Of a DNA stretch of 64,000 nucleotides, positions 1-9,579 are shown piece after piece; positions within the stretch are counted from its first letter, which is position 1; the number at the start of each line of letters is the position of its first letter. This DNA is from Penelope pileata (Eukaryota > Chordata > Aves > Galliformes > Cracidae): assembly GCA_013396635.1 (NCBI GenBank), contig WBMW01003830.1, positions 2,268,980-2,332,979 on the forward strand, read 5' to 3'. The position numbers were made by a program, and so were the translations under genes. The notes beneath the pieces were generated by a model, which saw only the letters and a program-made list of their open reading frames with translations, was not told the DNA's origin and did no database searches.

Positions 1-1999
1 CCAATGTTAAACTCTAAACACTCAATTTTTTTACATTAAAATCTTAAGGTTTGTCCAAATAGCTTAAGGCTCATGCTACATGCTCACTGTGCCCATGCAA
101 ATACCCATTAACTGGACCCGCTCTCAGAAAAGGCCCTGTCAGTGTGCAGTAGTGTGTTTGTGCGAACATGAGGCTAGTGATAACAGAGTACTTGGAGAAA
201 AGATGCTGACAACAACCTGTCAGAGGGGAAAATCACCCTGTGAGGACATGTGTGATGCGCCCAATGGAGTGAATTAGGTCACCTACTGCTGTCACAAACA
301 ATAGGGCTGTAGCTCATACAATGAATGGCAAACAGCCTCCCATATGAAGGTCTTCAGACAATCGGCTCTGCTAATAAGGTTACTAGCAGTGATATTACGT
401 GTCACGGCATCACTACAGAGATGAGCTGGCATGGGAGGGGAGGCAGAGATCTGAGCTGAAAGCAAGCAACCTGAAGCCTTAGAGTGGGGTTTTCCCCTAG
501 GTAGCTAAGAGGAGATGTTCTTTGGACTTGACAGATTTCACCCTAAAAAACTGCTTTGTCCTGTAGCCCAACTCTTTCTTACTGAAGTATGAAATGGGAA
601 ACAGGCTCAAGAAATGGGCCATGACTGTTCAAACTTACCAGTGACTTTAAAGTCTCAGTTCAGGATTCTTCCAGTGGGCTTGAATTTCAGGAAGTACTGT
701 GTATCCACATGCTGTATTCCCAGTAGTGGCTGGATCTGTAGCACAGCCTTGGCAGTTGCTTCCAAAAACTTTGACCATCATTTTACTGATTTCCTCCTAG
801 ATCCATTCTTTCCCATTACAAAATCCTAAAAAGGGATGAAGGAAAAAAGAAGATTGATTAATACATTTCAGACTCTTTTCTCTTTATCAAAAACCTCACA
901 AAAATCCTTGGCAAAGGCATCCTTTTACTCTTAGTCTTTCAAAGAATATGCCATTCCAACATCTAAAAGATACTGGGTGAAAATTGTGTCTTTGTTGGTT
1001 ATTACACGGTCCATTTTGTGAAGCCACAAGAATTCTGTGTACAACTAGATCCAAAAAGTGCACTTGAAAAATGGGAGAGAAAAGGCAATAGTTCCAGGAT
1101 TAAAAAAACCTGGAAAAAAATGGGAAGATTGACTCACATACATATCCATGCAGACCCAATATGATAGTTCATTCAAACTCCAAGCACATCTCCACTTTCC
1201 TCACCAGAATTAGCCTGAATTTGACATTAATTTCACTATGTCTACCATCACTCCCTTCAGGAATTTCAAGTCCTTGGATATCTAAACTACATGGAGTTTC
1301 GTGTGAATCATTATAGCATTTTGTTTTGATTTTGTACTCTTCCAATTCTGCTCATAAAATCAATAGAAATTTCTCAGGGCTGTGGCTTATGTATTCTTTG
1401 TGGAATTTTTTTTCAAACTGGTTTATAAATTACTTGAGATTGAGGGACACTGCACATTTCTTTTGAAAAAAATATTTTTGTTATTAACAAACCTTTTATG
1501 CTAGGAAAACAATACTTCATCAAAACCTCTTATATTTCTTTAAGCTTTTCATAGCTCCAGTTCTGAGAGAATTCCCATCCTGCAGAGAAACTCATACTGT
1601 ACTGGAGGGTTGGAGGCAGCTGTGTGAGGCTTGTGATTCTTCCAGTTCCCACCAGATGTCACCAAGCCCTCAATGATCTATGGAGCCCGGGCAGCAGAAG
1701 TTTCCTAAGTAAGTGCCAGTCATGAATGGTTATTCCCAGCTACAGACAGCAGAGCAGAACGGCTAACCTAAGGAGCTTAGGACAGAGCCCTTCTTTGTTT
1801 TGGTGGATGAAGCACTGCTGAATCGACACTGAGCCAAAGCTGCTATGACCTCACTGCTGTTGGGTAGTTTGATCCAAATGGAGTTGATCTCCCTGCACCT
1901 CCTACTAGTGAATGCTACCATAATTCTTCTCTCCTCTACCTGAAACGCCTGACAGAGCAGGCAGGAGTACAATAACATGCACAAGAAGGAAGTTTGTGT
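1..1999. other. Unannotated noncoding stretch
   Basis: AT-rich, low-CpG DNA with only short, interrupted open frames (65 to 103 codons), none with a recognisable domain. I see no repeat tail, RNA gene or splice-flanked exon that I can support. The 103-codon minus frame at 1763-2074 overlaps the old repeat that follows and is not credible as a gene. Confidence 0.6.
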
Positions 2000-2085
2000 C
2001 ACTGCTTTACAGGAAAGAGAAAAGGTGGCCTGCCCAAAATTGCACAGGGAGTCATGAGCTAAACTGGGTACCAAAGCCAGCTTTC
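2000..2085 (-). repeat. Ancient MIR/L3-like repeat fragment
   Basis: The order of words matches the antisense of the old vertebrate MIR / CR1-L3 consensus: a TTTACAG..GAAA start, then a 'tggcctgcccaaaattgcac' segment (the 'acttgcccaaggtcacac' motif), then 'gagctaaactgggtacc' in place of 'cagagctgggaatagaaccc'. It is heavily diverged, so the subfamily cannot be fixed by eye. The orientation is inferred from the direction of these words. Confidence 0.5.
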
Positions 2086-2577
2086 CATATCCATCTTGCA
2101 GAACTCCTGCCAGTAAGCATCCTGCTTTTCACAACAGTGGTTCTCTTCTGAGTTTTACTGAGTGCTGAGCATTGTGATTTCTTGCACAGCAGAAATGCCT
2201 GAGGTCTCACTTCTCAAATGTGTGCTCCCCAACAACGAATCAGCTTGCCAAGAGGCTCTCCTCAATGCATCCCAGTTGGCAGAATAGCACTCCTAAGATT
2301 CTGCCATCAGAGGAAATGTTCAGTCTCAAAGAGATTAGATGCGCAGACTAAATAGGATGAATAGAAGTTGACAAATATCCAAGATGTATGTTTGAGAATG
2401 AAGAGGCTGTACTGGAAATGAATGGATTTTAATGAGAGAAGGGAAGGAAATTCACCATGAATTGCAGACATCTATTGTCCTGAAAGGGCATTGTTCCCCA
2501 TAGCCCCAGAACAGACACAAAAGGCTCACATTCCACGAGGTATTGTTGGGACTGGCTTGACAATGGCATCTTGGGCC
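2086..2577. other. Spacer between two old repeats
   Basis: No open frame, RNA or recognisable repeat could be supported here. It separates two same-orientation MIR/L3-like fragments. Confidence 0.5.
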
Positions 2578-2736
2578 TGTATAGTACCTTTCACGGAGGG
2601 CCTCAAATCATTTCACTCCTGAGAGGCTGGTAGCATTATTCCTGGCTTTTCACAAACACTGAAGTACACACTGAGACAAAATGACTTGGCCTCATGGTGA
2701 ACAACTCCCAGAGCTGGGAAAGTGAATCCTGATCAG
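2578..2736 (-). repeat. Ancient MIR/L3-like repeat, better preserved
   Basis: This fragment keeps the layout of the ancient amniote repeat read antisense. A 'tagtacctttca' start is followed by 'cctcaaatcatttcac', a 'gcattattcctggctttt' segment, 'actgagacaaaatgacttgg', and finally 'cccagagctgggaa' before 'gaatcctgatc'. These correspond in order to the well-known 'cattattcccattttacag', 'gaaactgaggcacagag', 'tgacttgcccaaggtc' and 'cagagctgggaa' words of MIR and L3-type elements. There is no coding potential. MIR and L3 cannot be told apart without an alignment. Confidence 0.6.
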
Positions 2737-3248
2737 TATAAATGAACTTTTGGCCTAGTGCCTTGTTTCTGTAACCTCACTCCTGGGGAAGCAAAGCTGC
2801 TGGTTTCTATTGCACCAGCACTCCCAAATGACATTGTAATGAAGAGCTCCTTGTCCATAAGAACAGCGGAGCCTGTTCGTCCTGGGTAATTGGCAACACT
2901 GCGCACATCGCTCCATGCAGCGTGCACAGCAGCCAAGGGCACAGAGAGGAACGAGCGCAGTTTGGGACTACTCTTTGGTGCCCGGGCAAGCTGACAACAG
3001 TCACAGGGAGACTCAGCTTGAACATAAGACTTATTTGCCAGCGCTGTGACTAATCACGTCACCCTGGTATTGTCTGCTGTCACTGCAGCTCTCAGCATTA
3101 CATTCTCTTCCTGGTCTACCAACACCAGCATCAAATCTACAGTCAGAATCTCCTCACTGTTAAGGTGTGAGCTGTCTCTACGAGTTGTGGGTGTGCGTCT
3201 TAGTTTCTAACAGAAGTTACTTTTCTCATAGTGTCTAGTATAAAGCTA
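2737..3248. other. Unannotated noncoding stretch
   Basis: Two short overlapping minus-strand frames (69 and 72 codons) lie around 2733-3025, but neither resembles a known protein. I see nothing else to annotate. Confidence 0.5.
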
Positions 3249-3710
3249 TGTTTTGGTCTCAGAAGAAAAACAAGGCTGATAACACCCAGCAGCAATGAAC
3301 AGAGCCAAGGACCTATTCAGTTCTTCATTCTTCTGCCAGTGAAGCAGTTAGGGGGGCATAAGGAACTGGGAACTGGGAGGGAACAGGACCAGGGCAGCTG
3401 ACCCACACTGACCAAAAAGCTATTCCATACCATATAACATCATGTGATTTTTACAGAAGAGATTAGCCGAGAGGAAGGGCTGCTGCTGGCTGTGAGCCCT
3501 TGCTCTGCGTATCCTCTTTGTTTATATATATATTTATGTGTACTGGTATTTCTTTTACTTTCTTTGCTATCCTAGTAAATAGTGTTTATTCCAACCCACG
3601 AGTTCTACTGTATTTTTCTTTTAATTCTCTCTCCCATCCCATTTGGGGAGGGTGGAGGGGGAGCGAATAACTGTGTGGGACTTAGCTATCTGCGGGGTCA
3701 AACCACAACA
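3249..3710 (+). mobile_element. Solo LTR, avian ERVL type
   Basis: Several blocks match the avian ERVL-type LTR layout in order: 'gcataaggaactggga' (about 3356), 'gcagctgacccacactgacc' (about 3395), 'attccataccatataaca' (about 3423), a U5-like 'ttattccaacccacgag' (about 3586) and the terminal 'gggtcaaaccacaaca' that ends at 3710. An LTR ending in CA is expected. The 5' end is placed at TG (3249) and is uncertain by some tens of bases. No gag, pol or env remnant lies on either side, so this is a solo LTR left by recombination. Near 3247 and 3711 the word 'tatgt' occurs at both sides and may be, but is not shown to be, a target duplication. Subfamily is unassigned. Confidence 0.75.
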
Positions 3711-6112
3711 TATGTCATGATTGCAAACCGAACACACAAAAACCATTCAGGGCTCCATGACTATAGTGGTTCCAGTTCTGCTTCCCAAGGAAGAGAAGGA
3801 AACTGTGGTCCCAGCCTGGAGTTTCTCTCTACCGTTTTCCCTTCCATCACCAAACATGACCTATACCATTATTAAAAACTCCTTCTCTTCTTCAGGAAAC
3901 TTCTTTTTGTCTTCAGCTGGATCAACGACAGTATCAAAGCATTTCCAGTGCTTAATCTCTGACAGAACAACTATTCCTCTACCTGCCATAAACATCTTGC
4001 TTTGACACAGGTACATGGAAATAGCCAACATTTAAAAGGCCAGGTAGACATGGTAACCCCTCTCCTTCTGGTACAGAATCAAATCTCCCTTTTCTCCCTC
4101 CCATCAGCACTTTTTGTCGTGCCTGTCCATGCCAAACCCTACCGAAATACACACAAATAGGAAGTGACTATGGGAACTGCTACCTTGGAAGCACAAACCT
4201 CTGCCACTTACAGAACACTGCTGCTCTTCTCTGCAGACTTGATCACAGCTGACACACTCAGTTTGCTCATTCACCAGCCTTTCTTTAACAGTATGTGATA
4301 CTGCTTATGCTGCTGAATCTCCATTGCTTCCAGGATCCCAGTTAGCTAGCTTTAGTAATTCTAAAAATGCTGCAGCTCTTTCGCAGCTGCTTGCACATCC
4401 ATGACTTCAACGATGTGAACTTGAGGGGCCAGCTGAATATTTTGCCTGTTGTTTTGTCACTAGTGAGAAATTTTCTACCTTCAGGGCTACCTGCCTTATC
4501 TCTGGAAGGAATTCAAGCCATACAGCAGAAGGGTAGCAGGACTGTGATCCACTGGATGCTAACTTCTAATCTAAAAGGCCTGTATTTTACTTCTGAATGT
4601 TTTCTTGATACAACTGTCTGCTCAAGATTGTCCTATTTCTCATTTGTTAATTACAGCTGGTCTTTTTCTTCAATTAAAAAGTAGATGAAGGGAAAAGAAT
4701 TTAAAAAGAAATCAACAATGAATTTCAAAACGTATCTGAAAAGCCAAAACCTCTTTGGTTTCCCAAAATCTAGACAAAGCTGCAGAGGCCCCCAGGAAGA
4801 ATTCTTTTTTCCAAGTAGTTCAATAAGCAATTTGAGCCAGGGATGACTTTAATTCTTCTCTAAAAAAAGATCCCTTAGAGGGCAACAAATCTCGAATGGT
4901 TCTGCCATGCTGAAATATTAACAGAGAGAAATCTATTTCACATATTACTGCTATGTCGTGCTCCCAGAAAAAGGTGTACCTATCATAGCTCAAGTTTAGT
5001 AAGCTTGGTCCTGCTGTCAAGAGGCAGTCTTGCTTGTTGCCTGGCCCTACAACAAATCAAAACAGTACACAACATCCTGAGAAAGCACATGAGGATATCT
5101 GACTCCTCAGTTGCATCAAAGGTCCTTGTTTGTGTGTTCTTCTTTGACAAAGGAAGCTGATCATAGAAATTTCCCTATAGTGAAGGGCTGTGGCTTCTCC
5201 CAGTCACATAGTCCCTAGAGGGATATTTGCATTCCAGTCTGAGTTTAAAAAATTGCTAATGAAAAATAATTCCACACCCAGTGGCTAATTACTTTCTCCC
5301 TCAGAAATAAAATCTTTCTTTTATTATGAATGCACTACCTTTTAACTGTTAGCTTCTAGGGATGGCAGAAAGGGTAACAAGGGACAAAGAAGACCCTCTG
5401 TAATACCTATACTGCTACTATAGAACTGCTTTTATGATGCTTTTGCCTGTCAGACCCTAATTTTAAGTAACTGATAATTAGGGTTTTAAATCCAGCTTGG
5501 CTTCTTGCTGATTCGTGTGTGAAAATCTAGAATATGACAAATTTGTTGGTGATAATTCTTTGAACCTTGCCTTCTATAAGGTTCAGTGTTGCTGGCATCA
5601 AATGTTTGAAAAAAACATTTCTTTTCTCAGAACTGCAAGATTTATTTAAAAATAAGTATTTATTTTCCAGTGAGGTTTTCAGTTGATGTTGCAGTTGTTT
5701 TAGATAACATGTTCATACTTTCTTCCTCAACCAACAGCATCACTTACTCTGAAAGCACATAACTCCAGGAGCTGTGTTTTTAAGGAGAAAAACAAGTGAC
5801 ACGAGACTTTGCTTTAAAGCACAAGAGTTAGTGATGCTGACATTTCCTATGTGGTTCCAAAAAGAAATGCACATAGGTCAAGGTTGGTAACAATGTCTCT
5901 TGCCAGCACCCCAAATTTCAGAGGAAATTGCTCTTTTCCTTGCCCCCTCTCACCCCTAAACAGCCTGGAGAGACAAACCTCTCATTCAGATGCACAGTTT
6001 AGAGGTGAACAGCAAAATACGTTTTAGGAAAACACCACTATTCTATTCCCTCTCATTTCTTCTCTAGACTTGGAGATATTTAAAAGCCAGAGTCCTATGG
6101 ACCACATCTATG
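3711..6112. other. Unannotated noncoding stretch
   Basis: Mixed AT-rich sequence with scattered frames of up to 105 codons (4367-4684, plus), none showing a domain or homology I recognise. At about 6068 the words 'cttggagatatttaaaagcc' resemble the inside of a CR1 3' region, so an older CR1 scrap may precede the clear one that follows. Confidence 0.5.
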
Positions 6113-6605
6113 GTGTATACTGTGTTCAGGCCTGAGGCCCCCAGTAAAAGAAAGATGCAGAGCTGTTGGAGGGGGTCCAGAGGAGGGCCATGAAGATACT
6201 CAGAAGGTTGAAGCACCTCTTCTACAAAAAAAGGTTGAGGGAGTTGGGCTTGTTCAGCCTGGAGAAGAGAAGGCTCTGGGGAGACCTCACTGTGGCCTTC
6301 TGGTACTTAAAGGGAGCTTATAAACAGGAGGGAGACTGACTTTTTACACAGGTAGAAAGCAATAGCACAAGGGGGAATGTTTTTAAACTAAAAGAGGGGA
6401 AATTTAGATTAGACATGAGGAGGAAATTTTTTACTCAAAGCATCACGAGACATTGGAACAGGTTGCCCAGAGAAATTGTGGATGCTCCATCCCTGGAGGC
6501 ATTCAAAGACAAGTTGGATGGGGCACTGGGCAGCCCATGGTGAGGGGGTTGGAACTGGATGACCTTTAATGGTACTTCCAACCCACGCCATTCTATGATT
6601 CTATG
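6113..6605 (+). mobile_element. CR1 LINE, 5'-truncated 3' end
   Basis: A sense-strand CR1 3' portion. It carries 'gagctgttggagggggtcca', 'gggcttgttcagcctggaga', 'agggagcttataaacaggag', 'tggaacaggttgcccagaga' and the terminal 'ccattctatgattctatg'. CR1 is the dominant avian non-LTR retrotransposon. It moves by target-primed reverse transcription and leaves mostly 5'-truncated copies like this one. Compared with the usual CR1 tail, a short stretch is missing near 6530: 'gggcagccc' runs almost straight into 'atggtgagggggttgg', where related copies have an extra 'tgatctagtgg'-like segment. It cannot encode protein. Confidence 0.95.
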
Positions 6606-6879
6606 TTCTCTTTCCAGATTTTATGTCTGCTGCCTCTTCCAGTACGAAAGAAAGCATACTGAACTCTGACAGTCCCTCAGTTGCCCATTTATCTGAAAGA
6701 GGATCGCTCCAAGTGGGACATTTAGAAAACTCAAAATAGCTGCACAGTGCTGTGAGTGAGAAAGGCAATGCTGAGAAATTAAGTCATTTGGAGTGTAAGC
6801 ACAGCTGGCTGCCTCCAAGTCCCTGAGAGGGCTATGGCTGGGGGAGGGGAGGAAGTTGCTAGTTTCAAACTGTCCTTAT
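6606..6879. other. Spacer between CR1 and enhancer-like block
   Basis: Ordinary sequence with a G-rich patch (about 6838-6853). A 65-codon minus frame (6621-6818) has no recognisable content. Confidence 0.5.
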
Positions 6880-7240
6880 TAACTAGACATTTCATTTAAA
6901 TTGTACTTAGCACCTGCTTCCAATTACCTGGCTTCAAGGCCTATGCATGACAGAAGCTGGAGCTTTGATTAAATCCATGCTTAATACTAGTGAGCCATTA
7001 AGCCAAATCAAGGCTCGCCGCTCCTTTGAAGGAGATCATTTGTCTTCATTAGAGGTGGCCATCCTTGATTGCCCTGACAGGAGCATCTCCCTGCAAGATA
7101 ATAAAGCCCATTATTGTCGGGAGGTAAAATAATGTATTGCAGTTCCCTGGAGAGTGATTTGTATTTATTAATGTTCTCACAAATTACTGTATGCTGATTA
7201 ATGTGACTGTGACAGACAGCAGGGGTGTGCTGCTCATCAC
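6880..7240. promoter_or_regulatory. Candidate conserved noncoding element / enhancer-like block (unverified)
   Basis: A repeat-free block with no long frame, dense in transcription-factor-like words. Homeodomain cores are at 6921-6926 (CAATTA) and around 7196-7203 (GATTAATG). TCF/LEF-like words are CTTTGATT (6963-6970) and CTTTGAA (7024-7030). A TGACAG MEIS/TGIF-type site is at 7075-7080 and a FOX/HOX-like TATTTATTAATG at 7162-7173. What is seen is the motif density. That it is an enhancer is inference, since conservation cannot be tested here. Confidence 0.3.
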
Positions 7241-7499
7241 AGCCATTCATGCAGGCCACTGTGTCTCTCAGATGATGATAGTAACAGAATGTCAGGGAGC
7301 TGCCTCTTGCCCCTTAATGATGCCTTAGGTTTGCCAGGGCATGATGGACAGAGACTTAGCTGGGTGGTGAAAACCTGACTAATCACATCTCTGACCAGAT
7401 CTGAATCTTTGGTCCAGATACAGAAGACTAGACAAAAGTCAACTTCTTTGCTGGTAATATAACACTCCATATTCTCACTGCTGTGAGAATTATTTCTCA
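7241..7499. other. Unannotated noncoding stretch
   Basis: Part of a 136-codon minus-strand frame (7237-7647) runs through here and into the old repeat that follows. The frame has no domain that I recognise and is judged accidental. Confidence 0.5.
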
Positions 7500-7620
7500 C
7501 CCACTGCATCAGTGGTGAGGAAACAGAGGAAGAGAAAAATAAAGTGACTTTCTCAGGGTCATTTGGGAAGCCAGGAAAAAGGACAGATGCAGAATAAACA
7601 TCTTTTGAACCCACCATTTG
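7500..7620 (-). repeat. Ancient MIR/L3-like repeat fragment
   Basis: It reads 'tggtgaggaaacagagg', then 'gagaaaaataaagtgacttt', then 'ctcagggtcatttgggaag'. This is the order of the antisense MIR/L3 words 'gatgaggaaactgaggc', 'agtgacttgcccagggtcac' and 'gggaag'. It lies inside the 136-codon minus frame, which argues against that frame being a gene. Confidence 0.55.
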
Positions 7621-9539
7621 GTGCAATGCAAACTGTACAAATTCCACTGCACTTTACTTTTGCGACAATCAAAATCAAACTAGAATTAGTGTAACTTGTT
7701 CTTCCACAATGTTATCACAAGCAAACCATCTTCAGAGGCCTTGCAAATGGATGACAGCAAGCATACAGAAGATGTACAAGTAGATAAATAGCTTCAATAC
7801 CTAGTACAGGGGGCAGTTCAGCCGGTACTGGGATTCCAGCTCTCAATCTCTTTCATCCAGCCCACTGGAATCCAGAGGTTCTAGCTTGGAACAACAACCA
7901 GTTCTGGCTGAAATAGGTCAATTCTGTATCCTGGCCTTTAGATAATTTTCAGCATGCCACTACACCAGTTCACCTTCTGAGGGAACATAGTGTCAGACAA
8001 ATACACCTCTGTGCCCCAGATCAAAAATCAGGAATGTATCTGAATAGCTGCTTCTATTTGTGCTATCAACATTCTGCTAGTTCAGCAGAATTCAAAGAGG
8101 GAGGTTTGATCCTGTTCACTGTCAATGCTGGAAGCTGAAAGAAGCCAGGACTTTAGAATAAACTCAAAAGGGATATTGAAGATTTAGGATGTATCCAGCA
8201 ACTGTTCTTTCTTCTGTATTTCTAAGTCAGAGTTGTCTAGGACAACATTGCCAGTTCTCCCTAAGACCAGAACCAAACTGAACTGCTGTTACAGTGACAG
8301 AGATTTGAAAAAGCCATTACCAGATTCATGTTCTAAGTACTCTCAAGCAAAGATGGGAACCTTCCAAGCAGATAAGCTTCATAGTCAGTTACAGAGGCAC
8401 TAGAAGGCAAGGTTTGTTGGGCAAATGCAACTGCATCCATGGGGTGAGAAAAGGCCATTATCTTCCAAACGAGCACAATCAGTAACATCGCACAGTGGAA
8501 TGTTGGTCATGCAACAGAATTCTGGTCACGTAACATCTTACAATCTTGCCATAGTACTTACCCTGCTATGGGATAGGACTTTGTAGTGGACCTGTCTGTA
8601 AGGTTCACATGCCTGTCTGTAAGGTATTTTTTTGATCTATAAGAGAAGCACTTGGCTGCCAGCACAATCCGTTTAGTCTGTCTCACCACTGCCTTTACAG
8701 CTGAGAGATGCCCAAGAAAGAGCGAAGTAGTGGCCAGCAGGCTGGATAAACTGCTCTTTCAGACTGAAGCTCCATTGTGTTTCACACTCTGGATCTCATT
8801 GATTTGGGCACATCTTCTCAGTTCTTTAAATACACACACAGTCATTTGTTTAGAACTGATTTGCTAGTGACATTAGCCGGATGAAGAAGCAGTGACCTTT
8901 AAATTCTTGAAATGTATCTTTAAAACTCCCTTCCATGAAGATCTCTACAAAACACTGGGCAATAGTTAGACAGTTGAAATGCCCTCACAGTTTTTATAAG
9001 TACTCCACTGTGCCAATTCACAAAGAGTCTAAGTTTGCTACAGCCACCCCTTCAGGGTATGATTCTAACTCATTAAACCTAGTGGCTCAGAAGTTTTTAT
9101 TTTTGATGATCAAATGGCCTTTCACACTGTTTACAAAAACAGCCAGCACTCTGTAACTACTGTCTATCACACAGATCCTTATTGTTTAACTCTCACCTTC
9201 TACATCTTTCCATGTGTTTCACTTAGCTCTTGCTTCACAAATGCTATACAGATGTCATATCAAAATACTTGCAGCATTTCCAGTGGAAGTGTTTCATTGC
9301 TATCTGCTAACTTCAACAAGTAAGTAACACCTGAAAATTGTTTGAGGAAAAGATCTTTTTCTGTAAGGACAACTTTTAAATTAATGAGTTTTCACTCAAT
9401 AATTTGTATTCATTCACCTGATGCAGCACATACATGTGTTTGGGTGAAGAGATTTATGAAATAGCTTAAATATGTTGTCTTATAAAGTATGTTTACTGCT
9501 CTGCAGTGAAATTTTCTATAATTCTCTATGTCAATTTTT
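7621..9539. other. Unannotated noncoding stretch
   Basis: No gene or mobile element recognised. One small feature: the 14-base word 'cctgtctgtaaggt' occurs at 8591-8604 and again at 8612-8625, a 21-base spacing. Frames of about 70 codons near 8652-9323 show no domain. Confidence 0.5.
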
Positions 9540-9579
9540 GAAATGTAACCTAAGTACCTGAAATGTAACCTAAGTACCA
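9540..9579 (+). repeat. Perfect 20-bp tandem duplication, two units
   Basis: The unit 'gaaatgtaacctaagtacc' plus one base occurs twice head to tail (9540-9559 and 9560-9579). The units differ only in the last base (t versus a). A near-exact duplication implies a recent local slippage or repair event. It lies in otherwise unremarkable AT-rich DNA. Confidence 0.9.

Noticed and set aside
7237..7647. 136-codon minus-strand open frame
   Set aside because: It runs through an ancient MIR/L3-like repeat and has no recognisable protein content.
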